The notes under the pieces were generated by a model. The model did not search any database. It worked only from the letters and a program-made list of their open reading frames with translations, and had not been told where the DNA came from. From Achromobacter sp. HZ34 (GTDB taxonomy: Bacteria > Pseudomonadota > Gammaproteobacteria > Burkholderiales > Burkholderiaceae_B), in contig NZ_NJIX01000001.1 in the NCBI RefSeq assembly GCF_002209485.1, positions 744,001-808,000 of the forward strand: a stretch of DNA of 64,000 bases, in the 5' to 3' direction. Below are positions 1 through 9,510 of this stretch, piece after piece. The position numbers and the translations under genes were made by a program. Numbering within the stretch: position 1 is the stretch's first letter; each line of letters opens with the position of its first letter.

Positions 1-838
1 GTTCCACCGCCTTGGCCGGTGTCTCGCCGGTCTCCGCCAGGAACGCACGGCCGAACTGGCGTGGGCTCAGGCATGCGACCGCCGCCAGTTTTTCGGTCGA
101 CAGCGTTTCGCCCAGATGATCGCGCATATAGGCCAGGACCGTGCGGATGCGGTCCGACTCGGGCTCCAGGTCGGCCATCGCTGAAAATTGCGACTGACCG
201 CCCGGGCGGCGGTAATAGACCACCAGCGTCCTGGCGGTTTGCTGCGCCACCTCGGCACCGACGTCATCTTCGATCATGGCCAGCGCCAGATCGATGCCGG
301 CGGTAATGCCGGCCGATGTCCAGATGTGGCCATCGCGCGTGTAGATGCGGTCGCCATCCACCTTGACCTGCGGAAACATGCGCTGCAAACGTATCGCATG
401 CTGCCAGTGCGTCGTCGCCGGCCGGCCATCCAGCAGGCCGGCAGCCGCCAGGATGAAGGCGCCGGTGCACACGCTGGCGATGCGGCGGGTGCCCTTGGCC
501 ATGGACCGGGTCAGGTAGGCGGCCATCGCCGGCAGTTGCGACGGGTCGTGCGAGACCTGGCCACCCATGACGATCAGCGTGTCGTAGGACGCCGCGCGGA
601 TCTTGCGCGTCACGACTTCCATGCCGGACGTGCTGACGACATTGCCGCCATCCATGGAGACGACGTGGCAGCGATAGGTGGCGCCACCGGCCCTGCGGCT
701 GGCGATGTCGAAGGCGGACAAGGGCCCGCTCAGATCCTGGATCTGGAATTCCGGATAGACCAGGAAGCCAATGTCGCGGACGCGCTGCGCCGGCTCCAGC
801 GATTGCCTCGATTCCCGTTGTGTCCTGTGCGTGCCCAT
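1..838 (-). CDS. GlxA-family AraC-type transcriptional regulator (partial, 3' end outside window)
   Basis: Leftward reading frame that starts with ATG at 838 and is still open at base 1, so the C-terminus lies outside the window. The N-terminal two thirds form a DJ-1/PfpI class I amidotransferase-like fold: a start of RDIGFLVYPEFQIQDLSGPL, then the nucleophile-elbow region SVCTGAFILAAAGLLDGRPA followed by TTHW, which is typical of GlxA regulators. After about residue 210 an AraC-type helix-turn-helix domain begins (SDRIRTVLAYMRDHLGETLS, then LSPRQFGRAF) and is cut by the edge. Family members are cytoplasmic DNA-binding activators of catabolic genes; the amidotransferase-like part is thought to sense ligand rather than catalyse. 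It is divergent from the MFS gene at 1025, which may be its target. The ligand is unknown. Confidence 0.85.
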   Translation of the reverse strand, partial: MGTHRTQRESRQSLEPAQRVRDIGFLVYPEFQIQDLSGPLSAFDIASRRAGGATYRCHVVSMDGGNVVSTSGMEVVTRKIRAASYDTLIVMGGQVSHDPSQLPAMAAYLTRSMAKGTRRIASVCTGAFILAAAGLLDGRPATTHWQHAIRLQRMFPQVKVDGDRIYTRDGHIWTSAGITAGIDLALAMIEDDVGAEVAQQTARTLVVYYRRPGGQSQFSAMADLEPESDRIRTVLAYMRDHLGETLSTEKLAAVACLSPRQFGRAFLAETGETPAKAVE

Positions 839-1024
839 ACGCCATGATGCCGCAAAATCCGCATGACGAAAAGGACGGCCATCCCTCAAAAACCGCCATT
901 ACGGACACATGTCGAAAAACGAGGGATCTTCGTCCTTTCCCGGTTCGGGCAGCTTGCCGAGAATGCCTCACTACGCAATTACCCACACGGATGCAGGCCA
1001 ATGCATCCGCCAGGAGAGCCGTCG

Positions 1025-2254
1025 ATGCATCCCTCATTTCCCGCCAACCGGCGCAACGCCAATGTCCTGGCGGTCGCCCAAGGCCTGTTCACCGCGTCCA
1101 TCGCGGTCGACCTGACGCTGACCGGACTGACCGGCTACCAGCTGGCCCCCGACAAATCCCTGGCGACACTGCCGTTCGCCTTGATTACCGTGGCGGCGGC
1201 GGTGGTCACCTTGTTCGCGTCCCTGCTGATGCAGCGCGTGGGGCGGCGCTGGGGTTTTGTCATCGGTGCGCTGACTTGCGGCGTGGGCGGACTGGTGTCC
1301 GTCTGGGCGGTCGTCCATGAACACTTCTGGATGTTCTGCCTGGGCACCGCCGCCGTCGGCGTGTTCCAGGCTTTCGCCCAGTACTACCGCCTGGCAGCCG
1401 CCGACGCCGTGGAGGAAGCCCAGAAGGCGCGGGTAATCTCCGTCGTCATGACCGGCGGCGTGATCGCGGCCGTGCTGGGACCCGCGCTGGCCGCCTGGAG
1501 CCGTGACCTGATGTCCACGGTCTTCGCCGGCTCCTACCTGATGGTGGCCCTGCTCGGCTTCCTGTCGGCGCTGCTGCTTGCCATCGGCTACCGCGACATC
1601 GAACCGGTGGGTACCCTGGTCCGTGACGCCGACCTGCCGCAGCGCCCGGTCGGCACCGTCCTGCGCCAGCCGATATCGCTGGCCGCGCTGGCCAACAATG
1701 CCGTGGGCGGGGTCGTCATGATGTTCACCATGACCGCGGCACCGCTGGCAGCGGTCGCCGCCCACCATTCCATCGACGACGGCGCCAACATCATTCAGTG
1801 GCATCTGGTCGGCATGTATGCGCCCTCCTTCTTCGCCGGCCGCCTGATCAAGCGCTTCGGCATGCCGGCGGTGCTATTCGCCGGCATGGTGCTAAGCGCG
1901 CTGTGCGGCATCGTCGCCGTGGCGTCCACCTCGTTGGGGGCCTTCTACGTGGCCTTGCTATGCCTGGGCATAGGCTGGAATTTCATGTACGTCGGTGGCA
2001 CCACCCTGCTCGCCTCTTCGCATCGGCCATCCGAACGCGCCCGCGTCCAGGGCACGGCGGAATTGATCCGCTACATCCTGACCGCCCTGGCGACGCTGGG
2101 CGCCGGCCCGATCCTTGAACGATTCGGCTGGACCAATCTGAACCTGGTCACTTTCCCCATGCTGGCCCTGGCCGCCGCCATGACGCTGTATTGGGTGCGG
2201 GCAGACAAGCGCGGCAAGGGCCTGCCTGCAAACGTGGTAAGTTCCTCGCAATGA
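1025..2254 (+). CDS. MFS transporter
   Basis: A 409-residue inner-membrane protein of the major facilitator superfamily, normal in length for a 12-helix carrier. Hydrophobic segments run through the whole protein, with an MFS-like loop after helix 2-3 (MQRVGRRWGFVIGAL). The frame is open upstream to 863, but I chose ATG 1025 because AGGAGA lies about 8 bases before it and the extra 54 residues upstream look non-coding. The stop overlaps the ATG of the downstream recombinase gene (ATGA), so the two are probably translated together. Substrate cannot be read from the sequence; a drug- or metabolite-efflux role is as likely as uptake. It is divergent from the GlxA-type regulator gene, a common arrangement for a regulator and its target. 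Confidence 0.85.
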   Translation: MHPSFPANRRNANVLAVAQGLFTASIAVDLTLTGLTGYQLAPDKSLATLPFALITVAAAVVTLFASLLMQRVGRRWGFVIGALTCGVGGLVSVWAVVHEHFWMFCLGTAAVGVFQAFAQYYRLAAADAVEEAQKARVISVVMTGGVIAAVLGPALAAWSRDLMSTVFAGSYLMVALLGFLSALLLAIGYRDIEPVGTLVRDADLPQRPVGTVLRQPISLAALANNAVGGVVMMFTMTAAPLAAVAAHHSIDDGANIIQWHLVGMYAPSFFAGRLIKRFGMPAVLFAGMVLSALCGIVAVASTSLGAFYVALLCLGIGWNFMYVGGTTLLASSHRPSERARVQGTAELIRYILTALATLGAGPILERFGWTNLNLVTFPMLALAAAMTLYWVRADKRGKGLPANVVSSSQ

Positions 2255-3423
2255 AAGACACGCCGGCCCGATCTACGCCGGCTCGTGACACGCCCTCCAA
2301 CATGCCTGCCGACGAAACGCCTTCCGACCGCGCGCCTTCCGACCGCGCGCCCTCCCTCCGGCCGCCCGCCCTCGCCGACCGCCTGGCCTTGCCTGGCGAG
2401 CCGCTGGAAAGCCTGGGCGCCAGCGATGCGTCCATCCTGGCGCTGCTGCGCGAGGGTAGCGCGGAGAACACGGTGGCGTCGTACCGGTCGGCCATCCAGT
2501 ACTGGGCCGCCTGGCACCAACTGCGCCTGGCGCGGCCGTTGATGCTGCCCGTCGCCGTCGGCACCGTACTGCAATTCATCGCCGACCATGTCGAACACGT
2601 GGAAGGCCCGGCCCTGGTGCATGATCTGCCCGCCGAGATCGATGCCGCCCTGGTCGCGGCCAAGGTCAAGCGCCGCACCGGCCCGTTCAAGCTGGCTACG
2701 GTGCGGCATCGGCTGGCCGTGTTGTCCGAGGCGCATGAAACCCGCGCCCTGCCCAATCCTTGCCGCAGCCGCGCCGTGCAGACGGTGCTGGAACGCACGC
2801 GCATCGCCTACGCCAAGCGCGGCGTGCGCGCCGGCCGCAAGGACGCCCTGACCCGTGAGCCGCTGGAACAGCTGCTGGCCACCTGCGACGACTCCCTGGC
2901 CGGCCTGCGCGATCGCGCCCTGCTGCTGTTCGCCTGGGCCAGCGGCGGCCGCCGCCGTTCGGAAGTGGTGCGCGCCACGGTGGAAAACACGCGGCGCGTG
3001 GCGGAGGGATATCTGTACACCCTTACCCATTCCAAGACCAACCAGGAAGGCGCGGCACGCGCCGACAGCCATAAACCGGTGGTGGGCCGCGCCGCCGCGG
3101 CGCTGGACGCCTGGCTCAGCGCCGCCGCCATCACGAGCGGACCGCTGTTTCGCCGGGTCAGGCGCGGCGGCATCATCGGCGAGGGACTGAGCGCGGAGGC
3201 CGTGCGCAAGATCGTGCAGGCCCGCGCGGCCCAGGCCGGCCTGGAAGGCGACTATGCCGCCCACAGCCTGCGTTCCGGTTTCATCACCGAAGCGGGGCGC
3301 CAGGGCCTGCCCTTGGGCGAGACCATGGCCATGAGCAATCACGCCAGCGTGGCCAGCGTCATCGGCTACCACCGCGCCGGCGAAGCGCTGTCCTCGCGCG
3401 GTGGGCGTCTGCTGGACGACTAG
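2251..3423 (+). CDS. Tyrosine site-specific recombinase (phage-integrase family)
   Basis: A 390-residue protein with a SAM-like core-binding N-terminal domain (about 55-185) and a catalytic tyrosine-recombinase domain (about 195-390). The expected catalytic set is visible: Arg in SGGRRRSE (about 235), Lys262 in THSKTN, His338-x-x-Arg341 in HSLRSGF, His364 in SNHASV and the nucleophile Tyr373 in IGYHRAGE. Start ATG 2251 overlaps the MFS stop codon; an upstream in-frame start at 2191 would lie inside the MFS gene. Residues 1-40 are a Pro/Thr/Arg-rich low-complexity leader with repeated TPxR and SDRAP units. No attachment site, excisionase, phage gene or flanking tRNA is visible, so this is a stand-alone recombinase rather than an obvious element integrase. 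Function unknown; XerC/D-like housekeeping roles are less likely given the leader and context. Confidence 0.87.
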   Translation: MKDTPARSTPARDTPSNMPADETPSDRAPSDRAPSLRPPALADRLALPGEPLESLGASDASILALLREGSAENTVASYRSAIQYWAAWHQLRLARPLMLPVAVGTVLQFIADHVEHVEGPALVHDLPAEIDAALVAAKVKRRTGPFKLATVRHRLAVLSEAHETRALPNPCRSRAVQTVLERTRIAYAKRGVRAGRKDALTREPLEQLLATCDDSLAGLRDRALLLFAWASGGRRRSEVVRATVENTRRVAEGYLYTLTHSKTNQEGAARADSHKPVVGRAAAALDAWLSAAAITSGPLFRRVRRGGIIGEGLSAEAVRKIVQARAAQAGLEGDYAAHSLRSGFITEAGRQGLPLGETMAMSNHASVASVIGYHRAGEALSSRGGRLLDD

Positions 3424-3443
3424 CCCACGCGTACCGCGCGGCG

Positions 3444-3470
3444 CAGGCAACACCCTGCCTGGGTATTTTT
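3444..3470 (+). terminator. Likely intrinsic terminator after the recombinase gene
   Basis: Twenty bases after the recombinase stop, CAGGCA (3444-3449) pairs perfectly with TGCCTG (3456-3461) around a six-base loop and is followed by GGTATTTTT. The stem is short (6 bp), so strength is uncertain. It lies in the 94-bp gap between the converging recombinase and hyuB genes. Confidence 0.5.
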
Positions 3471-3517
3471 GCCGGTGCGCCTGGCCAACGCAGCCCTCCC
3501 CCCTGGTCGCAGCGACA

Positions 3518-5086
3518 TCAGGACGAGACGCCGTGCCCGCCACCGCCCGCGCTTTCCATTACCACCCGATCGCCCGGCTTGAGTATGCGCTGTTCCGTCG
3601 GATCGATCTCCTGGCCGTTGACCGTCAGGCGCCCACGCTGCCCCGCCTCGCCGCCATTCAAGCCGGGTGGCGGGAACTTCAGGCGGGTCATCAGGAAAGA
3701 CGTGGCGACGCTGGAGGCCTCCGGCGTGATCTCGAACTCGAAGCTCAGCCCGTCGCCGCCGTGCTGTTGTCCGGCACCGCCGCTCCCACGCCGAATCTCC
3801 CGCTTATGCACGACGATAGGCGCCAGCGCCTCCATCATTTCCACCGGCGTGTTGCCCAGGTTGCCCGGAAAGGAAATCGCCGAGAAGCCCGCCCGCGCCG
3901 CCGTCGCCCCCTGCCCGCCATTGATGAAATTCACCACGTTGAAGGGCCGGCCCCGATACTGGCCGAACATGGTCACGGAGCAATTGGCCGAGCCCGAGGC
4001 CCACACGCGCTCCGGCAGTATCTTCGCCAGGGCCAGGAAGATGGCGGGCGATAACATATGCCCGATGGCGCCGCGCCCGCCCGATGCCGCCGGATAGGTC
4101 GGGTTCAGGATGGACCCCAGCGGCGCCTGCGTGGTGATGGGCAGGAAGCCGCCCTCGTTGTTCGGCACCTCCGGGCACAGCAATGCCTTGATCGGATAGG
4201 CCGAGTACGCGAACGCATAGATAGGCACCACATTCACCGCGCGCGGCTGCTGCGGGCTGGAGCCGGCGTAGTCGATGGCGATGCTGTCGCCGGCGATGGT
4301 CAGCTTGCAGCGGATGAGGATGGGTTCCTCGAAGCCGTCATGCAGTACTTCCGATTCGTACACCCCGTCGGGCAAGGCGGCGATGGCCGCGCGCATGGCC
4401 GTCTCCGAACGCTCGCGGATCGCCGCGCCCAGCGCTTCCAGATCGACTTTCTCCAGCAGGGGCAGCAGCCGTTCTTCCATCATGCGGCAACCGCTGACCT
4501 GGGCCCAGATATCGCCCATGCCCTGCTCGGGCACGCGGATGTTCTGGCGGATCATGTCCACCAGCGTCTCGTTGACCTTGCCTTGCTCGATCAACTTGAG
4601 CATGGGAATCTGCAGGCCTTCTTCATAGATATCGCGATTGGCATTGCTGCGCAGCCGTCCGCCGATATCCGGCAGATGCGATACCAGGGCGGCGAACGCC
4701 ACCAGCCTGCCCCGAAAGAAGATCGGCATGACGGTGCTGACGTCGTGGATGTGGCCCGTGCCCATCCAGGGATCGTTGGTCACCAGCACGTCGCCAGGGC
4801 GCAACGTCTCGGCCGGATACTTTTTCAGGAAATGCTTGACCGTGGCCGGCAGGCTGCCGATGAAGGATGGGATGCTCATGGTCGATTGCGCCAGCGAACG
4901 GCCTTGCGCATCGGTCAGCACCACCGCGAAGTCGTTGGCATCGCGCACCAGCGTGGAAAAGCAGGTGCGCACGAAAGCGGTGGAGGCTTCATCGACGATG
5001 CTGATAAGCCGGCGCCAGAGTATTTCCAGCTCGATAGGGTCAAAACGGGACGCGACAGGGGCGCCGGATTCCGCAACGGTCTGCAT
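3518..5086 (-). CDS. hyuB: Hydantoinase B / oxoprolinase B family subunit
   Basis: A 522-residue protein of the HyuB/acetone-carboxylase-alpha family, full length for the family. Recognisable blocks are FSTLVRDANDFAVVLTDAQG, the GDVLVTNDPWMGTGHIHDV segment, NRDIYEEGLQIPMLKL, and the glycine-rich C-terminal end (GGEAGQRGRLTVNG, then VVMESAGGGGHG). With HyuA such proteins form ATP-dependent cytoplasmic amidohydrolases acting on hydantoins, N-methylhydantoin or 5-oxoproline. AAGGAG stands about 8 bases before the ATG, and its first base is shared with the hyuA stop codon (TAATG), so the two are translationally coupled. The exact cyclic amide substrate is not determined by the sequence; acetone carboxylase would need a gamma subunit, which is absent here. 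Confidence 0.87.
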   Translation of the reverse strand: MQTVAESGAPVASRFDPIELEILWRRLISIVDEASTAFVRTCFSTLVRDANDFAVVLTDAQGRSLAQSTMSIPSFIGSLPATVKHFLKKYPAETLRPGDVLVTNDPWMGTGHIHDVSTVMPIFFRGRLVAFAALVSHLPDIGGRLRSNANRDIYEEGLQIPMLKLIEQGKVNETLVDMIRQNIRVPEQGMGDIWAQVSGCRMMEERLLPLLEKVDLEALGAAIRERSETAMRAAIAALPDGVYESEVLHDGFEEPILIRCKLTIAGDSIAIDYAGSSPQQPRAVNVVPIYAFAYSAYPIKALLCPEVPNNEGGFLPITTQAPLGSILNPTYPAASGGRGAIGHMLSPAIFLALAKILPERVWASGSANCSVTMFGQYRGRPFNVVNFINGGQGATAARAGFSAISFPGNLGNTPVEMMEALAPIVVHKREIRRGSGGAGQQHGGDGLSFEFEITPEASSVATSFLMTRLKFPPPGLNGGEAGQRGRLTVNGQEIDPTEQRILKPGDRVVMESAGGGGHGVSS

Positions 5087-7218
5087 TATTCGAACTCCTT
5101 GAGGGTCACGGAAACAGTCAGGTCGGCCAGGATGTCCACGTCGGCCGCGAACGGCACCACCAGCGTCGATTCACGTTCTTCGAGCACCAGCGGCCCTTGC
5201 AAATGTGTACCTGGCGGCAGCGCATAGCGTTCGTACACGTTGACGGCGGCGAAACCGCGCCGCAGCGGCAGATAGATTTCGCGCTGCACCGGCGCGACGT
5301 TGCCGCCTTCGCGCGCACCGCCCCAGGTGAAGCTGCGCGCATCGACGACGGAACGGCCGGTCAGGCGCCAGGTCAGGACCTGCGGCAAGGCACCGGGCAC
5401 CAGGTGCCCATAGAGTTCGCGGTAGCGCTGCTCGAAGACCGCGCGCATGACATCGCTGCCCGCGTCCGGTCCGGCGCCCTCGAACACGCGCCAGTCGAGC
5501 GCCACCGGCACGTTATCGCCCTGGCCGTAATAACGCATCTCCGCGCCTATGGTCCACGACAATCCGGCCACTTCCGCGCCCGATGCGCTCAGTTCCGCCG
5601 CGGCATCCGCACGCAGCGCCGCCAGGCGGGTATTGACGTCGTCCCAATCGATCTCGCCCAGCAGCGCGGGCTGCGACCAGCTGCGATCGGCCCGCGCCGG
5701 TGCGGCCAGCATGCCCAGGCAGGATCCCGCCCCCGCCGCGATCGACGCCAGCAGGCGGGGAATGCGCAGCTTGCGCGCCACTTCGGCGGCATGCACGGGG
5801 CCGGCGCCACCGGTGGCCACGAAAGTGAAGTCGCGCGGGTCATGGCCTTTCTCCGCGATGTGGATGCGGGCAGCGCTGGCCATGTTCTCGTTGACCATGT
5901 CGTGGATGCCCCAGGCCACTTCCAGCGCCGCCATGCCCAGCTGGTCGGCCAGGCGCTGCATGCCTGCCAACGCAAGGTCCTTGCGCAGACGCATCTCGCC
6001 GCCGAGGAAGTTGTCGGGGTTCAGATAACCCAGCACCAAGTCCGCGTCGGTGACCGTCACCTCGGTGCCGCCATTGCCATAGCACGCGGGCCCGGGCACG
6101 GAGCCGGAAGATTCCGGTCCGATATTGAGCAGGCCCAGGCGATTGACGTGCGCGATGGAGCCGCCGCCTGCGCCGATCTCGATCAGGTCGATGCTGGGAA
6201 TCAGGATGGGCAGACCGGACCCGCGCTTGAAGCGATGCACGCGCGCGCATTCGAAGCTGTAGGCGATCGGCGGCTCGCCTCCGGTGACGGCGCAGGCCTT
6301 GGCCGTGGTGCCACCCATGTCGAAGGCCAGCACCTGTTGCAGTCCTTGCGCGCGCGCCGTGTTCAAGGCCGACAACACGCCGGCGGCCGGCCCCGACTCC
6401 AGCAGGAAAATCGGTGTATGGGCAGCCGACTGGGCCGAGGTGAAGCCGCCGCTGGACACCATGATGCGCAAGGCGATGCCCGGATGCACGGCATCGATGC
6501 GCGCGCCCAGCTGCCGCAAGTAGTCCGCCACGATGGGCTTGACGTAGGCATTGGCGGCAACCGTGGACGTGCGTTCGAACTCCTTCAGTTCCCGCGCCAT
6601 GTCGGACGACAGCGACACTTCGACATCGGGCAGTCCTTCCTGCAGGAAGGCTCCGATGGCGCGCTCGTGTTCGTCGTTGATGTAGGAATGCAGCAGCGAC
6701 ACCGCCACCGAGGGTACGTTTAGCGCGCGCACAGCCTGGGCGACACGGTCCAGTTCCTCGCGTGTCAACGGCGTCAACACCTGGCCTGCCGCGCCCAGGC
6801 GTTCGTCCACCTGTACGCGCTTGTCCACGGCGATGAGCGGCTCGGGCAAGGCCAGCTCCAGGTCGTACAGGTCGTAGCGCCATTCGCGGCCGATATCGAG
6901 CGCGTCGCGCATGCCCTGCGTGGTCACCAACGCGGTCTGCACGCCTTTGCGTTCGATGAGCGTGTTGGTGACCAGCGTGGTGCCGTGCACCACCTCTTCC
7001 AGCACATCACCCTTGACGGCAGCCTGTGACAACAGGCTCTCGATGACGGTGGACACCGCCACGCCCGGGTCATCAGGCGTGGTCAGGGTCTTGCCTACCC
7101 AGATGCGGCCATCGGCCTCGCGTATGGCCACGCCGTCGGTGAACGTGCCGCCGATATCGACGGCGACACGCAGCCCGGTTGCCGCCTTGCCGTCGGACTG
7201 CTTGGTAGAAGACTTCAC
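5086..7218 (-). CDS. hyuA: Hydantoinase A / oxoprolinase A family subunit
   Basis: About 710 residues, full length for HyuA. The ATP-binding actin-like fold is announced by VAVDIGGTFTDGVAI near the N-terminus; a second phosphate loop, LAFDMGGTTAKACAV, is in the middle, and GGAGPVHAAEVARKL closes the hydantoinase A domain. Role: ATP-dependent ring opening of a hydantoin or oxoproline-like cyclic amide together with HyuB. An ATG at 7233 is in frame, but GTG at 7218 has AGGGAG six bases upstream, whereas the ATG has no visible ribosome site, so I take 7218. Divergent from the LysR gene at 7328, which is the likely regulator. The neighbouring Bug receptor and flavin reductase may serve the same pathway, but this is inference. 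Confidence 0.87.
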   Translation of the reverse strand: MKSSTKQSDGKAATGLRVAVDIGGTFTDGVAIREADGRIWVGKTLTTPDDPGVAVSTVIESLLSQAAVKGDVLEEVVHGTTLVTNTLIERKGVQTALVTTQGMRDALDIGREWRYDLYDLELALPEPLIAVDKRVQVDERLGAAGQVLTPLTREELDRVAQAVRALNVPSVAVSLLHSYINDEHERAIGAFLQEGLPDVEVSLSSDMARELKEFERTSTVAANAYVKPIVADYLRQLGARIDAVHPGIALRIMVSSGGFTSAQSAAHTPIFLLESGPAAGVLSALNTARAQGLQQVLAFDMGGTTAKACAVTGGEPPIAYSFECARVHRFKRGSGLPILIPSIDLIEIGAGGGSIAHVNRLGLLNIGPESSGSVPGPACYGNGGTEVTVTDADLVLGYLNPDNFLGGEMRLRKDLALAGMQRLADQLGMAALEVAWGIHDMVNENMASAARIHIAEKGHDPRDFTFVATGGAGPVHAAEVARKLRIPRLLASIAAGAGSCLGMLAAPARADRSWSQPALLGEIDWDDVNTRLAALRADAAAELSASGAEVAGLSWTIGAEMRYYGQGDNVPVALDWRVFEGAGPDAGSDVMRAVFEQRYRELYGHLVPGALPQVLTWRLTGRSVVDARSFTWGGAREGGNVAPVQREIYLPLRRGFAAVNVYERYALPPGTHLQGPLVLEERESTLVVPFAADVDILADLTVSVTLKEFE

Positions 7219-7327
7219 GCTGCGCTCCCTCATGACTGAATGGAAAAAATGATAGGGGTCAGGATTTACACCTACAAATGAAAAATTCGGATTGATTCAA
7301 CGATGCGGCCTATATATGCTGAAGACC

Positions 7328-8266
7328 ATGTCCACGCTCATCACGCTGCGCCACCTGCGTAGCTTCGTCGCGGTCGCCGACACGGGATCCTTCACCCGCG
7401 CCGCCGAACGCCTGTTCCTGACGCAGTCCTCGCTCAGCTCCACCATTCACCAGCTGGAGGAAGACGTCGGGGTAAAGCTGTTCGAACGCACCACGCGCAG
7501 CGTCACGCTGACACCTGCCGCGCGCCATCTGCACCAGCAGGCCAAGACCTTGCTGCAGCAGTTCGACACCATGATCAGCGACCTGCGCGCGGTGGCCCTG
7601 CACCAGCACGGCCATCTGCGCATCGCCGCCGCGCCGTCCATCGTGGCGTGGCTGCTGATCCCTGCCCTGCCGCGCTTCCAGGCCGACTATCCCGGTGTCA
7701 CCTTGTCCGTGCGCGAAGCCGGGTCCGCGGAAATCGAACGCCGTGTGCGCGACGGCGATGTAGACTTCGGCATCACCAGTCGTCTGTTGGACTATGACGA
7801 TCTGGACTACGTACCGCTGCTGCGCGACCGCTACGGCATCGTCTGCAGCGAAGACCACCCACTGGCGACACCGGCCGCGGAAGTGCACTGGTCGCAGGTT
7901 TCCGCGCACCAGGACGACCTGGTCGGACTGGCCACCGACACCCAGGTCGGCATCGTGCACCGCCAGACCCTGCAGGACTTCAACCTGGCCGAGCCGCGCG
8001 AGGAAGTGTCCAGTTCGACGTCGCTCTATCCCATGCTGCAACTGGGCGGCCGGCTTTGCATCCTGCCGCGCCTGACGGCGATCACCCATCAGTTGGAGAA
8101 GCTGCCGTTTCGCACGCTGCGCGATCCCGAGCTGTATCGGGAACTGTTCCTGGTGTCGCGCAGCCTGCGGTCGCTGTCTTCAACCGCCCAGGCCCTGCAG
8201 CAAGCCCTGATCGATACCCTGGGCGAACGCGATCTTCCCGAAGGCATCGCGCTGTCGCCCGCCTAG
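7328..8266 (+). CDS. LysR-family transcriptional regulator
   Basis: A 312-residue LysR regulator: N-terminal winged helix-turn-helix at about 1-62 (LRHLRSFVAVADTGSFTRAA, then QSSLSSTIHQLEEDVGVKLF) followed by a periplasmic-binding-protein-like effector domain from about 90. ATG 7328 places the helix-turn-helix at the usual distance from the start; ATG 7316 and TTG 7292 are in-frame alternatives and none has a strong ribosome site. Transcribed away from hyuA across a gap of about 110 bp, the standard geometry for a LysR protein controlling the neighbour. A weak dyad ATTT-N8-AAAT at 7264-7279 lies in that gap. The last 4 bases overlap the end of the converging flavin-reductase gene. Confidence 0.88.
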   Translation: MSTLITLRHLRSFVAVADTGSFTRAAERLFLTQSSLSSTIHQLEEDVGVKLFERTTRSVTLTPAARHLHQQAKTLLQQFDTMISDLRAVALHQHGHLRIAAAPSIVAWLLIPALPRFQADYPGVTLSVREAGSAEIERRVRDGDVDFGITSRLLDYDDLDYVPLLRDRYGIVCSEDHPLATPAAEVHWSQVSAHQDDLVGLATDTQVGIVHRQTLQDFNLAEPREEVSSSTSLYPMLQLGGRLCILPRLTAITHQLEKLPFRTLRDPELYRELFLVSRSLRSLSSTAQALQQALIDTLGERDLPEGIALSPA

Positions 8267-9429
8267 GCACCGCTGCCCAGGGCACGAATGTCTTCCCGCC
8301 GCCGCAGCCACCACGCGTAATCCTGCGGCAGCAGCCCCAGGTAGTCCGGCACGCCCAGGGCCTGCGCGGCGCGCACCGGCCAGTTGGGGTCTGCCATCAA
8401 CTCGCGCGCCAGGGCAATCAGGTCTGCCTGGCCCTGCCGCAGAATGCGTTCGGCATGCGCAGGCTCCGTGATCAGGCCGACCGCGCATGACGCGATGCCC
8501 GCTTCATTGCGCACGCGTTCCGCATAAGGCACCTGATAGCCCGGCACGCGCGGCACCACCGCCATGTTCAAGGGACCGTTGATGCCTCCCGACGAGCAGG
8601 TCACCAAGTCGATGCCGCGCTCGCGCAAGGCGCGCGACAAGACCACCGTATCGTCCATATCCCATGCACCGCCATCGCCATCCACCGCGGAAACACGGAA
8701 AAATACGGGCCTTTCCTTCGGCCACACCTGGCGTACCGCCTCGGAGATTTCCAGGGCCAGGCGCATGCGGCCGGCCAGGTCGCCGCCCCAGCCATCGGTG
8801 CGCAGATTGGCCAGCGGCGACAGGAATTGATGTATCAGATAGCCATGCGCGCCGTGCACCTCGCACACGTCGTAGCCCGCATCCACGCTGCGCTGTGCCG
8901 CCGTGCGCCAGGTCTGGACCATGGCGCGTATCTGGCTTTCATCCAGGGCTTGCGGCACCAGCGCACCGGGCTTGGCCGGCAGTTCGCTGGACGACACGCC
9001 CCGCCACGGCGGCATGCCCTGCTGCGCGTCTTCCTCCGTCAAGGGCCGGAAATTGGTCCAGGGCGGCCCGCAGGATGCCTTGCGGCCGGCATGCCCAAGC
9101 TGGATGCCGGCGGCCGCACCCGCCGCATGGATGAAGTCATTCACACGCCGGGCGGCAGTGACGTGGCGATGGTCGTACATGCCCGCGCAGCCATAGGTCT
9201 TGCGGCCACGCTCCTCGACGGCGGTTTCCTCGCAGAACACCAGCGCGGCGCCGCCCATGGCAAACTTGCCCAGGTGCACCAGATGCCAGTCCGTCGCGGC
9301 GCCGTCCTGCGACACGTACTGGCACATCGGCGACACCACGACGCGATTGCGCAGCGTCAGGCCACGGAGGGTGTACGGCTGGAACAGTCGAGGCAAGGGA
9401 GACGCGGCGGTGTCGGGTACGGCAGCCAT
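8263..9429 (-). CDS. NADH:flavin oxidoreductase, old yellow enzyme family (YqjM-like)
   Basis: A 388-residue FMN-dependent TIM-barrel ene-reductase. The N-terminal VVVSPMCQY carries Cys36, the flavin-tuning cysteine of the YqjM/thermophilic-like subgroup, and His192/His195 in EVHGAHGYLIHQFLSP form the substrate-binding pair. ELMADPNWP near the C-terminus is also typical. These cytoplasmic enzymes reduce activated C=C bonds of unsaturated carbonyl compounds using NAD(P)H. It follows the Bug gene in the same direction after 81 bp and may be co-transcribed with it. The physiological substrate is not known. Confidence 0.9.
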   Translation of the reverse strand: MAAVPDTAASPLPRLFQPYTLRGLTLRNRVVVSPMCQYVSQDGAATDWHLVHLGKFAMGGAALVFCEETAVEERGRKTYGCAGMYDHRHVTAARRVNDFIHAAGAAAGIQLGHAGRKASCGPPWTNFRPLTEEDAQQGMPPWRGVSSSELPAKPGALVPQALDESQIRAMVQTWRTAAQRSVDAGYDVCEVHGAHGYLIHQFLSPLANLRTDGWGGDLAGRMRLALEISEAVRQVWPKERPVFFRVSAVDGDGGAWDMDDTVVLSRALRERGIDLVTCSSGGINGPLNMAVVPRVPGYQVPYAERVRNEAGIASCAVGLITEPAHAERILRQGQADLIALARELMADPNWPVRAAQALGVPDYLGLLPQDYAWWLRRREDIRALGSGA

Positions 9430-9510
9430 GGCAATGTTTGCTTCCAGGAAATGAAATGTGCGGTCCTGCAGGGGCCCATGCGCAGCGCAGCCCGGGCGCT
9501 GCGCGCTGTA

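Noticed and set aside
264-1037. 257-codon minus-strand frame as the gene at the left end
   Set aside because: Its sequence is Arg/His-rich without motifs; the overlapping frame from 838 to base 1 shows a clear GlxA-type regulator.
2251-3423. Integrated phage or genomic island marked by the recombinase
   Set aside because: No phage genes, direct repeats, tRNA end or composition change was seen on either side; neighbouring genes look chromosomal.
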